Below, piece after piece: positions 37,350 to 46,479 of a DNA stretch of 64,000 nt (position 1 is the first letter of the stretch; each line of letters opens with the position of its first letter). The notes beneath the pieces are model-generated. The model saw only the letters and a program-made list of their open reading frames with translations, ran no database searches and was not told the origin of the DNA. Source of the DNA: Planctomycetota bacterium (GTDB taxonomy: Bacteria > Planctomycetota > Phycisphaerae > UBA1845 > PWPN01); assembly GCA_029550525.1 (NCBI GenBank), contig JAKPHF010000062.1:496001-560000 (forward strand), in the 5' to 3' direction. The position numbers were made by a program, and so were the translations under genes.

Positions 37350-39125
37350 TCAGGTCAGCAACCGCCGCTGCAGGGCATCGACCTCGTCGCGCAACGCGTG
37401 CGGGATGCGGCCGTCGAACGTGTCGAAGAACTGGCGGATGCTCTCGACTTCCTCCAGCCACTCCTGCCGATCCACCCGCAGCAGCTCCTGCAACACCGCC
37501 GGCGAGAGATGCAGGCCGGTCATGTCGAGACTGTCCAGCGTGGGCACGTAGCCGATGGGCGTGGCGATCGCATCCGCCTCGCCCCGGCAGCGGGCGAGAA
37601 TCCATTCCAGCACGCGGAGGTTGTCGCCATATCCCGGCCAGAGATACTCGCCGTTCTCGTCCGTCCGGAACCAGTTCACGTGGAAGATCTTGGGCGGCTT
37701 GGTCATGGCCTGGCCTATCTGGAGCCAGTGCCGGAAGTAGTCGGCCATGTTGTAGCCGCAGAACGGCAGCATGGCCATGGGGTCGCGGCGGACCTCGCCG
37801 ATCTTGCCGACCTGAGCGGCCGTTCGCTCGGAGGCCATGGTTGCCCCCACGAACACGCCGTGCTGCCAGCTGTACGACTGGTACACCAGCGGGGCCAGGC
37901 GGGCTCGACGGCCGCCGAAGATGATCGCCGAAATCGGCACGCCGTGGTGGTGGTCGAGCCGGAATGTACGCGACGGACACTGCGTGATCGGAGCGGTGAA
38001 CCGGGCGTTGGGATGAGCGCCCGGAATAGGCTTGCCGTCGGCGTCCTTCATGCCGGGATGCCACGGACGGCCCTGCCAGTCCCAGCCCTCGGCCGGAGGA
38101 TCGCGGTCGCCGCCTTCCCACCACACCGTCTTGCTCTTGGTGAGGACCACGTTGGTGAAAATCGTCTCTCGCCGCACCGTGGCCACGGCGTTGGGGTTGG
38201 TCTTGGAGTTGGTGCCCGGCGCCACGCCGAAGAAACCGGTCTCCGGGTTCACCGCCCACAAGGCGCCGTCGGTATCGATCCGCATCCAGGCCAGATCATC
38301 CCCCACCGTCCAGATGCGATAGCCCTTGCGCATCAGTCCTTCGGGCGGCACGAGCATGGCGAGGTTGGTCTTGCCGCACGCGCTGGGGAAGGCCGCCGCG
38401 ACGTACTCAATCAGGCCGGAAGGATGCTCGACGCCGAGGATGAGCATGTGTTCGGCCAGCCAACCCTCCCGCCGCGCCTGCCAACTGCCCAGCCGCAACG
38501 CCATGCACTTCTTGCTCAGGAGCACGTTCCCGCCATAGCCCGAGCCCACGCTCCAGATGGTGTTGTCTTCGGGGAAGTGCAGAATGAGCCGCTTTTCGAT
38601 GTCCAGGTCGGCCTTGCCGTGCAGGCACTTGGTGAACTCGCCGTCCGTGCCGAGCTTGTCCAGAACCGGCTTGCCGCAGCGGACCATGATCAGCATGTTG
38701 AGCACGACGTAGATGCTGTCGGTCAGCTCGACGCCGATCTTGGAGAATACCGAACCCACCGGCCCGAGCGAGAACGGGATCACGTACATGGTCCGGCCGC
38801 GCATCGAGCCCTTCAAGATGGCCGCCGCCCGGGCGTACCCTTCCTCCGGGCTCATCCAGTTATTGGTGGGGCCGACGTCCTCTTTGTTGGTCGTGCAGAT
38901 GTACGTCAGGTGTTCGGTGCGGGCGACGTCATTGGGGGCGGTGCGATGCAGATAGCAGCCGGGCAGCTTGGCCTGGTTCAGCTCGATGATCTCGCCTTTG
39001 GCGACCGCCTCGGCCCGCAGCTTGTCGCGCTGCGCGTCGGAGCCGTCGATCCAGACGATGTTATCCGGCTGACACATCGCCGCCATCTCGCTCACCCACG
39101 CTTGCAGCCCCTTATGTTCAGTCAT
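37350..39125 (-). CDS. pckG: Phosphoenolpyruvate carboxykinase (GTP)
   Basis: 591 residues, the GTP-type length. Motifs: P-loop FPSACGKTNLAM, GDDLAWMRIDTDGALWAVNPETGFFGVAPGTN for metal and nucleotide, R-loop region YVIPFSLGPVGS, and the GTP-class SYSWQHGVFVGATMASERTAAQVGKIGEVRRDPMAMLPFCGYNMADYF. It converts oxaloacetate and GTP to PEP, the committing step of gluconeogenesis. It is transcribed divergently from the LacI-family regulator, with about 280 bases between the two starts. Confidence 0.97.
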   Translation of the reverse strand: MTEHKGLQAWVSEMAAMCQPDNIVWIDGSDAQRDKLRAEAVAKGEIIELNQAKLPGCYLHRTAPNDVARTEHLTYICTTNKEDVGPTNNWMSPEEGYARAAAILKGSMRGRTMYVIPFSLGPVGSVFSKIGVELTDSIYVVLNMLIMVRCGKPVLDKLGTDGEFTKCLHGKADLDIEKRLILHFPEDNTIWSVGSGYGGNVLLSKKCMALRLGSWQARREGWLAEHMLILGVEHPSGLIEYVAAAFPSACGKTNLAMLVPPEGLMRKGYRIWTVGDDLAWMRIDTDGALWAVNPETGFFGVAPGTNSKTNPNAVATVRRETIFTNVVLTKSKTVWWEGGDRDPPAEGWDWQGRPWHPGMKDADGKPIPGAHPNARFTAPITQCPSRTFRLDHHHGVPISAIIFGGRRARLAPLVYQSYSWQHGVFVGATMASERTAAQVGKIGEVRRDPMAMLPFCGYNMADYFRHWLQIGQAMTKPPKIFHVNWFRTDENGEYLWPGYGDNLRVLEWILARCRGEADAIATPIGYVPTLDSLDMTGLHLSPAVLQELLRVDRQEWLEEVESIRQFFDTFDGRIPHALRDEVDALQRRLLT

Positions 39126-39404
39126 CTAACCTCAGCTCCTTCGCCCCACGTTAAGGTCAAGGGAATCGCCGCGGCGGCTTGTCCGGCTCAGGCAACGCCC
39201 CGCGACATAGGAAAAAATCGCAATCCAGTAAGCCTCTCCGGCCTCTCGAAAGCAATGGTATCAGACGTCCCGAAGGGCGGCAACCGGGAATCCGCAGCCG
39301 CCCGTCCCTCGTCCGCGAACCGTCGGGAGCGGGCAAAAGCAGTTGTGTTGAGGGGCTGAATGCGGAATAATGGGCGTCAAGCAGGTTTTGGGGTCATAGG
39401 AACG

Positions 39405-40481
39405 ATGAACCGCAAGCCTTTAAAGCATCGCGTCACACTGGCCCGAGTGGCTCGGGAATCCAACGTGTCGGTCACGACGGCTTCGCTGATTCTGTCCGGC
39501 CGCCCGGAGTGCCTGGCTCAGTTTCAGCAGCAAACCATCGACCGGGTGAGGCACCACGCCAAAGAGTTGGGCTATCGTGCCAACCTGTTCGCCTCCAGTC
39601 TTCTGGCAGAACGCTCGTCATTTTTCGCATTGGTCATCCAAGGCGGTCATACCGAGGATCTGCGGGGCTGGCAATACGGGGCGTATGAGTCGGAACTGCT
39701 CTACGGCGTGACCGAGCACGCGCCGCCGGACACTTATCCCGTCGTTGCCACGTCCGGTCCCAAGATCAGCGAGGCGCGGGTGCACTCGATCGAGCGGATC
39801 ATGGCCGGGGGCGTGTTCGGCACTATCGTGCGGACGCCCGAGCCGCTGCTCGAGAAGAGTCTCCGCGAGCGGATCAAGCGCGGCTATCCGACGGTGGTCG
39901 TGTTTCCGGACCAACTGGACGACTGGCCCGAGAACGCCATCGACGTGGACAACTTCGCCGTCGGGCAGGTGGCGGGCAAGCTCCTGGCCGCCCGCGGCTG
40001 CAAGCGCTGGCTGGTGCTGCGTGATGCCGAATACCACGCCGGTCAGCGATTACGACAGGAGGGAAATCGCGACGTCGCCCAGCGGCAGGGCGCTAGCTGG
40101 GACGTGCTGGAACTGCCGGTCGGATCGGAAAGCCCCGAACTGGACCGCATGGTGGCCACGCGGATGCGCGAGGATCGCCCGGACGGCATGTTCGCCATGA
40201 CGTTGCGTGCGGCTGCAGCCACCGTGGCGGCCTGCCGCGAGTTGGGCATCGTCATGGGCAGCGACCTGGCCTTGGTTGGCTGCGACGTGGCCTATCGGTT
40301 CCAGGCTCCCGACCCGTCCATCACCTCGGTCGATGTCTCGTGGTTCGAGGCCGGCGGCGAGGCCATGCGACGGCTCGTCAAAATGACCGAGAGCGGCGAG
40401 AGCCGGTTCAAAACAGTGCTACTGCCGCCGCGCATCATCGAGGGACAGACCTGTCCCGTCCCACCCGGGGGAATTGAATGA
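39405..40481 (+). CDS. LacI-family transcriptional regulator
   Basis: 358 residues from ATG 39405; ATG 39360 with GAGGGG upstream is an alternative adding 15 residues. The helix-turn-helix is VTLARVARESNVSVTTASLILSGRPE with hinge helix region RVRHHAKELGYRANLFASSL. A periplasmic-binding-protein-like ligand domain follows (FALVIQGG, IERIMAGGVFGTIVRT, PTVVVFPDQLDDWPENAIDVDNFAVGQVAGKLLAARGCKRWLVL, DGMFAMTLRAAAATVAACRELGI, DLALVGCDVAYRF). The ligand is probably a sugar, which is unproven. Its divergence from pckG makes pckG a possible target. The stop codon is the first element of a heptad repeat. Confidence 0.9.
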   Translation: MNRKPLKHRVTLARVARESNVSVTTASLILSGRPECLAQFQQQTIDRVRHHAKELGYRANLFASSLLAERSSFFALVIQGGHTEDLRGWQYGAYESELLYGVTEHAPPDTYPVVATSGPKISEARVHSIERIMAGGVFGTIVRTPEPLLEKSLRERIKRGYPTVVVFPDQLDDWPENAIDVDNFAVGQVAGKLLAARGCKRWLVLRDAEYHAGQRLRQEGNRDVAQRQGASWDVLELPVGSESPELDRMVATRMREDRPDGMFAMTLRAAAATVAACRELGIVMGSDLALVGCDVAYRFQAPDPSITSVDVSWFEAGGEAMRRLVKMTESGESRFKTVLLPPRIIEGQTCPVPPGGIE

Positions 40482-40514
40482 AGCTCTGAGCGATGAGCTC
40501 TGAGCTGTGAGCCA
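40479..40514. repeat. Degenerate heptad repeat (AGCTCTG type) starting at the stop codon
   Basis: Units TGAAGCTCT then GAGCGAT, GAGCTCT, GAGCTGT, GAGCCAT. The LacI-family stop TGA is part of the first unit. Confidence 0.75.
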
Positions 40515-40532
40515 TACACTCTAACCGGTCAT

Positions 40533-40571
40533 CGCCTCGCGAGCGGCGGGGCTTGGCCCCGCCGTCTCTTT
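40533..40571 (+). terminator. Dispersed REP-like element, copy B, acting as possible terminator
   Basis: GGCGGGG-CTTGG-CCCCGCC (40545-40563) followed by GTCTCTTTT. It is the core of the repeat at 30378-30426 in inverted orientation. Lying between convergent genes, it could end both transcripts. Confidence 0.55.
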
Positions 40572-40617
40572 TGAACTGCCGTACGCTTTCCTCTCGCCCG
40601 TCACGCTTATGACTGCG

Positions 40618-42474
40618 TCATTCGGAGGTCGTGTCGTCCGGCGGCGGCAGCAGCTCCTCCGCCGGCGTTTCGTCCGGGCTCGGCTGCGTGGCCGACGGCA
40701 GGACGGTGACGGTGGTCGTCCCGACGCTCGGCCCGAGCGTGGCCGTGATCACCGCAATGGGCGGCGACGGGCTCAGCCCGAGCACGGTGAATCGGCCGAG
40801 ACTGTCGCCGGCCGGGATCACCGTTTGCGCGGGCACCTGCAAGATGCTTGGCTGGTCCGTGGCCAAGTTGACGACGGTGTCGACAGCAGGAATTGCGTCG
40901 AGGCTCACCCGAATCTCGGCGGACTGGCCGACGATCACCGGTCCGCCGGACACATTGGCGATCGCTAGTGCATCCACGACGTCCAGCACGACGGACGCTG
41001 AACTGTCCGGCGTCGTGGCGGTGATGGTCGTGCTGCCGGCCGCGAGACCTTGGACGGGCACACTGGCGTCCCGCTCACCGGCCAGCAACTCGATAAATTC
41101 AGGCACGCTGGCGATGGACGGATCGCTGTTGGCGAACTCGACGATCGTCGGCTCGGATGCCGCTGCAGCGAGGCGGAGCGACAGTGTCGATGTCGCGCCC
41201 GCCTGCAATGGCACGCCGGGCCCTTCCAGCTGTACAACCGTGTTCGTGGCGACGACTTCCACATCGATTCCCAGGCTGTCGCCGTTCAAATCGGCCGTGA
41301 TCACCGTCGAGCCGGTTTCCAGGGCCGTCACCGCGATGCCAGCCTGCGAGCTGCCAGCCGGGATGATGAGCGAGGTCGGCACGGCGATGACGGACGGATC
41401 ACTCGACGCGAGCGTCACCGTCGTATCTTCAGCAGCGTTCACATCCAACAAGACGGTCAGTACGGAAGTCGTGCCCACCTGCACGCGGTCGGGGAATTCG
41501 AGCCGTAAGAGCGTGGGCGCGTCCACCACTCGAACTTGAATGGCCGCGGAGGTGCCGTTCAGCGTGGCGGTTAGCGTGGCCGTGCCCGGCGCTACCGGTG
41601 TGGCCACCGCCGTTGTGCTGCTCGTCCCGGCCGGCAGCAGCACGTTACCGGGAACGGTGATCACCGCCGGATCGCTGGAAGTCAGATGGACGGTAACGTT
41701 GCTCGTCGGCGCGGCGTTGAGCATGACGGCCAACCCGCTCGGAATGCCGGTCAGGAGCGTATCGCCTTGCCCGTCAATGAGCGTGAACCTCGCCAATTGC
41801 GGCGTCTCCACGACGGACAGCAGGGCCACCTCACTGGAATTGTTCAGCGAAGCGGTCAGCGCGGCCGTTCCCGGCGCGGCGGCGAGCACGGGCACGGACT
41901 GACTCGCGGCGAAGGCCGGGAAGACCACGCTGGGCGGTACATCGATCACGCCGGCCGGCTCGGCCACCAGCGTCACCGTCGTCTCCGCCGGCGCAGGGAT
42001 GTTGAGCTGGACCGTTACCGTCGACGCCAATCCGGTCTGCAGCGCGGGCTCGAGCGTGGAGACCGATTGCACGCGCAGTGAGGAGACGACAGTGACCACT
42101 CGCTGGAGCGTGCTGCCGTCCAGTGTCGCAGTGATCACCGCGTTGCCGGGGGACACGCCGCTGATCTGGGTCTGAGCGTTGGCGCTGCCGTCGACGATGG
42201 TGACTGAAGCCGGTACCGCCGCGACCGCCGGATTGCTCGAGCTCAGTAAGACGGTGGTCGTGGTATCGACGGGATCGCCGAGCGTGACGCGCAGCAGCCC
42301 GGTGCCGCCGACGACCGCTCCCGTGGCTTCGAGGCCGACGATGGTACCCGAGCCGGGCAGCGGTGGTGTGTCACCCGCCACCTGGTCGACCGGCGGACAT
42401 CCAGTCATGAGTGCCGCCAGCGCGGAGATCACCAGGGCGGCGCCGCATGCTTCCCACGAACGTTTCGCGATCAT
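40618..42474 (-). CDS. Lipoprotein of six Ig-like (BIG2-type) repeats
   Basis: 618 residues. The signal ends in the lipobox ISALAALMTGC-P, and AAGGAG lies seven bases before ATG 42474. After about 50 residues the protein is six consecutive repeats of 85-95 residues. Each reads L-x-V-x-L-(6)-T-x-V-x-L-x-S-S-x-P-(V/I)-(A/I)-x-V-P-x-x-(V/L)-x-(I/L)-P-A-G, then G-T-A-x-(I/L)-T-A-x-L-N. This is the bacterial Ig-like fold of adhesins and cell-surface stalks. The C-terminus is acidic and Pro-rich (ELLPPPDDTTSE). No catalytic domain is visible. Likely a surface spacer or adhesin; a phase-variable signal is absent. Confidence 0.8.
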   Translation of the reverse strand: MIAKRSWEACGAALVISALAALMTGCPPVDQVAGDTPPLPGSGTIVGLEATGAVVGGTGLLRVTLGDPVDTTTTVLLSSSNPAVAAVPASVTIVDGSANAQTQISGVSPGNAVITATLDGSTLQRVVTVVSSLRVQSVSTLEPALQTGLASTVTVQLNIPAPAETTVTLVAEPAGVIDVPPSVVFPAFAASQSVPVLAAAPGTAALTASLNNSSEVALLSVVETPQLARFTLIDGQGDTLLTGIPSGLAVMLNAAPTSNVTVHLTSSDPAVITVPGNVLLPAGTSSTTAVATPVAPGTATLTATLNGTSAAIQVRVVDAPTLLRLEFPDRVQVGTTSVLTVLLDVNAAEDTTVTLASSDPSVIAVPTSLIIPAGSSQAGIAVTALETGSTVITADLNGDSLGIDVEVVATNTVVQLEGPGVPLQAGATSTLSLRLAAAASEPTIVEFANSDPSIASVPEFIELLAGERDASVPVQGLAAGSTTITATTPDSSASVVLDVVDALAIANVSGGPVIVGQSAEIRVSLDAIPAVDTVVNLATDQPSILQVPAQTVIPAGDSLGRFTVLGLSPSPPIAVITATLGPSVGTTTVTVLPSATQPSPDETPAEELLPPPDDTTSE

Positions 42475-42783
42475 GACAAGTCTCCTTCAAATGGATGCTG
42501 GTAGCCTATGTAGCCCGAAGGAGAGTCGGCGACCGCTTGCCGCCAGGCTCGCCCCTTAGGGCAGGCACGGTCGGCAAGAGGATGCGGGAGAATGCGGCGC
42601 ACGACGGCTGCCGTTCACCTGGGCTCGCGCTTCAGACGAAGCGCGGCTCAGCCCCGGAACGCCGGATGCCTTCAGGCGTCGAAATCGAGACGATCGAGCA
42701 ACCGCCCTAAGCGTTCGTGGCAGGCCGGTGCGACAGACCGTATGGGCGCCAGGCGCGAATGGTGAATTGGATGACGTCGAGGG
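42475..42783 (-). other. Leader/intergenic region upstream of the Ig-repeat lipoprotein
   Basis: About 310 bases. The minus strand contains a strong stem at 42627-42644 (GCGCTTC-GTCT-GAAGCGC) enclosed by GGGCT/AGCCC arms (42621-42654), and the AAGGAG site of the downstream gene. No gene was seen. Confidence 0.45.
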
Positions 42784-44175
42784 CTATGCGTTATCCGCTT
42801 TGGTGGTGGTAACCCGCGCGACGCGAAATCCGAACATCGCCCGGTCAACGCGGTGGACGAGTCCGCCGGCGAGCACAGCCAGCGCGATGTGGCTGGTGTC
42901 GGGGAAGGCGCCGAAGAACACGACCGTAACGGCTTGCAGACTGAGCGCAGCCAGCAGCCCGGTGGCGATGCAGTGACTCAACCGCGGCGCGTGACCGCGC
43001 AGCCGCAGCCAGGCCACCAGCACCCCGACAGCCAGCGCGTAGTTGAGAAAACCGCTTGTGTAGCTGCCCAGCACCGAATCCCACGACCGGCTGAAGTTGC
43101 CCATGACCGGCAGCCAGCCGAGACCGCTCGTATGCCCGCCGCCGACGTTGCGAAAGGCGGACACGGCCAGCCACAGGAAAACGATGGGACATATAATAGG
43201 CACTATTGGGCTGACCAAGGCGGCGGGGTCGCGGTAGATCAACGGCCGCAGCCACAGCAGCGCCGCCGCGGCCAGCGTACCAGCGCTGCAGCAGGCCCAG
43301 CCGCGCAAGAGGTCATGGCCGTCGGCCACGTGCGAGACGGTGAACAACTGCACCAGTTCGAGAACGGCCACCAGGCTCCACGAGCGGGTGAGAGCGTACC
43401 AGGCGGCGGCCGGGCGCGATCGGCCGGTCTCGCGAGCAGCCATGGTGAGCAGGAACGCCAGCACGCCGCACGCGCCGGCAGCCATCCATTTGTTCAGCAC
43501 GGCCGGCGGACTCAGACCAGCGGCGGCGAGCGATCCGGCCTGCAGACTCGCGTGCAGCCGGCTCAGACCCGCAAGGACGTGACCGGGCGTGGGCCGCAGG
43601 TCGAACGGGGCCAGCGCGTAGATACAGATGGCCACACCGAGGAAACCGGCGGCCGCCGTGAACGGTGTGGTCTGCAAGGCCTGGTATAACCAGGCGTGGA
43701 ACTGCCGAATCCGCCGCTGCGCCAATGGCGCGAGCAGCGCTCCCACAAAGGCGCCGAAGACGTTGCACAGCGTGTCGGTCAGCGTGGGCACGCGGCCGGG
43801 CAGGAATTGTTGCAGGAGTTCGCATCCGTAGCTGATGACGAACGCCACGAGGGTCGTGGCGGCACACTCGAAGTACCACCGCGACCCTCGCCGCCGAAGG
43901 ACCAGCCGGACAAAGATGCCCAGCGGCACGTAGACCAGCACGTTGGCCAGAGCGTTGCCCGGTTGCAGTGGCCACATGGTCAGTCGCCATCCGGCCGTGT
44001 CGGACGGCTTGAATTGGAACGGCACGAGCGTGCCGTAGATGACGCCGGCAACCATCAGCACGGCGAGGATCACGAGAGTTCGGCGGCGCAGCACCGGTGG
44101 CTTGACGGCCAGGCCGACACGCAAACTCTCCGGCGAACGATCGTCGAACCGCACTTGAGGCAGAAAGGCAGGCAT
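42784..44175 (-). CDS. VanZ-like integral membrane protein
   Basis: 463 residues with about ten hydrophobic segments. The N-terminal half is a VanZ domain: TLVILAVLMVAGVIYGTLVPFQF, DTAGWRLTMWPLQPGNALANVLVYVPLGIFVRLVL, AFVISYGCELLQQFLPGRVPTLTDTLCNVFGAFVGALL. The acidic/polar ELLQxxxPGRxPxxxDxxxNxxGxxxG signature is complete. The second half repeats a diverged version (WSLVAVLELVQLFTVSHVADGHDLLRGWACCSAGTL), so it is a tandem or duplicated VanZ. VanZ family members confer low-level teicoplanin resistance in enterococci; elsewhere their function is unknown. No glycopeptide-resistance partners are nearby. Confidence 0.82.
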   Translation of the reverse strand: MPAFLPQVRFDDRSPESLRVGLAVKPPVLRRRTLVILAVLMVAGVIYGTLVPFQFKPSDTAGWRLTMWPLQPGNALANVLVYVPLGIFVRLVLRRRGSRWYFECAATTLVAFVISYGCELLQQFLPGRVPTLTDTLCNVFGAFVGALLAPLAQRRIRQFHAWLYQALQTTPFTAAAGFLGVAICIYALAPFDLRPTPGHVLAGLSRLHASLQAGSLAAAGLSPPAVLNKWMAAGACGVLAFLLTMAARETGRSRPAAAWYALTRSWSLVAVLELVQLFTVSHVADGHDLLRGWACCSAGTLAAAALLWLRPLIYRDPAALVSPIVPIICPIVFLWLAVSAFRNVGGGHTSGLGWLPVMGNFSRSWDSVLGSYTSGFLNYALAVGVLVAWLRLRGHAPRLSHCIATGLLAALSLQAVTVVFFGAFPDTSHIALAVLAGGLVHRVDRAMFGFRVARVTTTKADNA

Positions 44176-44314
44176 GACAGACCACCGGCCACCGCCCGGG
44201 CGAGTCGAGGCGATGCCCGCAAGGAACGTACGATTCGCTCACCCGCGAAGCAAACTGCCCATTACCGGACTGACGTTTGAAGTGTGAGCGGCGTCCAAAA
44301 AATCTCATTCAGGC

Positions 44315-44340
44315 AACTGTGAGCTATGAGCTTTGAGCCA
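44315..44340. repeat. Short degenerate heptad repeat (AGCTNTG type)
   Basis: Units AACTGTG, AGCTATG, AGCTTTG, AGCCA, 122 bases downstream of argS and facing vanZ. Confidence 0.65.
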
Positions 44341-44388
44341 GACATCCGGCTTCTGTCGCCCTTGGCGGGACTTCACCGATGGTATGGT

Positions 44389-44417
44389 GGGCATCCTGCC
44401 TGCATGCGCATGCTGGA
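44389..44417. repeat. Hairpin repeat GGGCATCCTGCCTGCATGCG, copy B
   Basis: Diverged copy of the element at 35013-35046, sharing GGCATCC-TGCCTGCA and GCA-GCTGGA words. It lies between argS and vanZ. Confidence 0.55.
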
Positions 44418-44461
44418 AGCGGACACCACAACAAGCCGGGCGGCAAGTCGCTCGGGCGGGG

Positions 44462-46348
44462 TTACATGCGCTCCAGTGTGCGGATGCCCAGCAAGCCGAG
44501 GCCGACCTGAAGCGTGCGGGCGGTCAGATCGCACAAGCGCAAACGAGATGCCTTGAGTTCCGGCGTCTCCGCCCGCAACACGGGGCAGTGCTCGTAAAAC
44601 TTCATGAACAGCCCGGCAAGCTCGTACAGGTAGTCGGTCAGGAGATTGATGCGCAGGCCGGCGGCCACGCTCTCGATGGTCTCGGCAAAACGCAGGATCT
44701 GCCGGCCCAAAGCGCGCTCGGCCGGCTCGGTCAGTTGGATCGGGGCCTGCGTCGCATTCAACTCGCCTTCCTGCGTTTCGGCGCCTTTGCGATAGATCGA
44801 GCGGATGCGAGCATAGGCATACATGAGATACGGCGCGGTGTTGCCTTCCAACGCCAACATCCGGTCCCAACTAAAGACGTAATCGCTCTGGCGATTCTGC
44901 GAGAGGTCGGCATACTTCACCGCGCCGATGCCGACAGCCTCGGCGACGTCCCGAATCTCCTCGTCGCTGAAGCCGCGCCGTTTGTCGGGATCGGCCTCGG
45001 TCGCCCGCACGAGCGCTTCGGCCCGCCGCACGGCTTCGTCGAGCAGGTCGGCCAGCTTGACGTTCTCGCCGCTGCGGGTTTTGAGCGGCCTGCGGTCCTC
45101 GCCCAGGATGGTGCCGAACGTCACGTGATCCAGTTGCACTTCGGAAGACGCGGTGCCTTCAGATTGCACCGTCCAGCCTGCGGCCCGAGCGGCCGTGAAT
45201 ACCATCTCGAAGTGCTGAGCCTGCCGGGCATCGGTCACGTAGATCACGCGCTCGGCTCCGAGTTCCTTGATCCGGAACTGCAGAGCGGCCAGGTCGGTGG
45301 TCGCATACAAAAACGCTCCGTCCGACTTGCGGATGATCATGGGCAACGGTTTGCCCTCGGGGCTCTTGAAAAGCGGCTCGCCGGCGGCGTTCTCGAAGAA
45401 GATGACCAGCGCCCCTTGCGAGACTTCGACGCGCAACACAGCCCCACCGGGGAAAAGTCCGGGCGGCGCGGTGATAACGCCGGCTTGCTCGAAGTCGCCC
45501 ACCACTTGCGGCAGGCGGTCGGCGTAGAAGCTTTCCCCTCTTTCGTCTTCTTGCGTGAGCAACACGCCGAGACGACGGTACACGGGCAGATAATGGCGGC
45601 GCGATTCATCCACGATGTAGCGCCAGGCTCGCAGCGTTGATTCGTTCTTGTTGTGCAAAGCGACCACTTCGGCCCGGGCCCGCTCGTGGAAATCGGCATC
45701 GTCCTTGTCGCGAGCGGATGCCTCTCGATAAAACGCCTCGAGATCCGACAGATGCACCTGGTCGGGCTGGTCGAGGGCGGCCGGCATCTTCTCTTTCAGG
45801 TAGGCACAAAGCATGCCGAACTGCGTGCCCCAGTCGCCGATGTGGTTCTGGCGAATGACCTGATGGCCCTCGAAATCGAGCACTCGGGCGATGGTGTCGC
45901 CGATGATGGAGCTGCGCAGATGGCCCACGTGCATCTGCTTGGCGATGTTCGGGCCGGAATAGTCAACGACCACGCGCTTGGGCGCGGCTACTTTCTCGAT
46001 CCCCAGGCGATCGAGCGTACCGGGCGAGGCACCGGGCACGAGGTTGAGTTGCTCGGCCATCCATGCCGGAGCCAGGCGAATGTTGATGAATCCCGGGCCG
46101 GCGATCTCGAACGGCTCGCACACGCGCTGCGCGTCAGCGGGCAGATGGTCGATGATCTTCTGCGCCAGGTCGCGGGGCTTGGCCCCGAGTCGCTTGGCCA
46201 GGCTCATGGCGATGTTGCTCTGGTAATCGCCGAATCGGACGTCGGTGGCGGGCCGGATGAGCGGATCGACGCCGCGACCGTCCTCGCCCATGATCGCGAC
46301 CAGTGATTCGGTGAACAGCCGTTCAAGAAGTCCCGCGATGGATGTCAT
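44462..46348 (-). CDS. argS: Arginyl-tRNA synthetase
   Basis: 628 residues with AAGG seven bases before ATG 46348. Class Ia features: N-terminal additional domain (DYQSNIAMSLAKRLGAKPRDLAQKII), HIGH-type motif GPNIAKQMHVGHLRSSIIGDTIARVL, QNHIGDWGTQFGML, KSDGAFLYATTDLAALQFR, KMSK-equivalent region LGEDRRPLKTRSGENVKLADLLDEA (ArgRS lack a canonical KMSKS), VKYADLSQNRQSDYVFSWDRMLALEGNTAPYLMYAYARI, and the DALR anticodon-binding domain ending GLLGIRTLERM. It charges tRNA-Arg. Length is slightly above average because of an insert around the catalytic core. Confidence 0.97.
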   Translation of the reverse strand: MTSIAGLLERLFTESLVAIMGEDGRGVDPLIRPATDVRFGDYQSNIAMSLAKRLGAKPRDLAQKIIDHLPADAQRVCEPFEIAGPGFINIRLAPAWMAEQLNLVPGASPGTLDRLGIEKVAAPKRVVVDYSGPNIAKQMHVGHLRSSIIGDTIARVLDFEGHQVIRQNHIGDWGTQFGMLCAYLKEKMPAALDQPDQVHLSDLEAFYREASARDKDDADFHERARAEVVALHNKNESTLRAWRYIVDESRRHYLPVYRRLGVLLTQEDERGESFYADRLPQVVGDFEQAGVITAPPGLFPGGAVLRVEVSQGALVIFFENAAGEPLFKSPEGKPLPMIIRKSDGAFLYATTDLAALQFRIKELGAERVIYVTDARQAQHFEMVFTAARAAGWTVQSEGTASSEVQLDHVTFGTILGEDRRPLKTRSGENVKLADLLDEAVRRAEALVRATEADPDKRRGFSDEEIRDVAEAVGIGAVKYADLSQNRQSDYVFSWDRMLALEGNTAPYLMYAYARIRSIYRKGAETQEGELNATQAPIQLTEPAERALGRQILRFAETIESVAAGLRINLLTDYLYELAGLFMKFYEHCPVLRAETPELKASRLRLCDLTARTLQVGLGLLGIRTLERM

Positions 46349-46479
46349 GCTTTCGCCTTACGCGCCAAACCACCCAGCGCCACCCGGCACCGGAAACGGG
46401 TTATTTTATCACGGTTGGGAGTAAGGGCGAAGAGCCGGGGATGACCGGGCAACCGGTGCGCCGATAGCCGGACGTTAAA

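Noticed and set aside
37398-39359. 653-residue plus-strand frame
   Set aside because: Antisense shadow of pckG, which has complete catalytic motifs.
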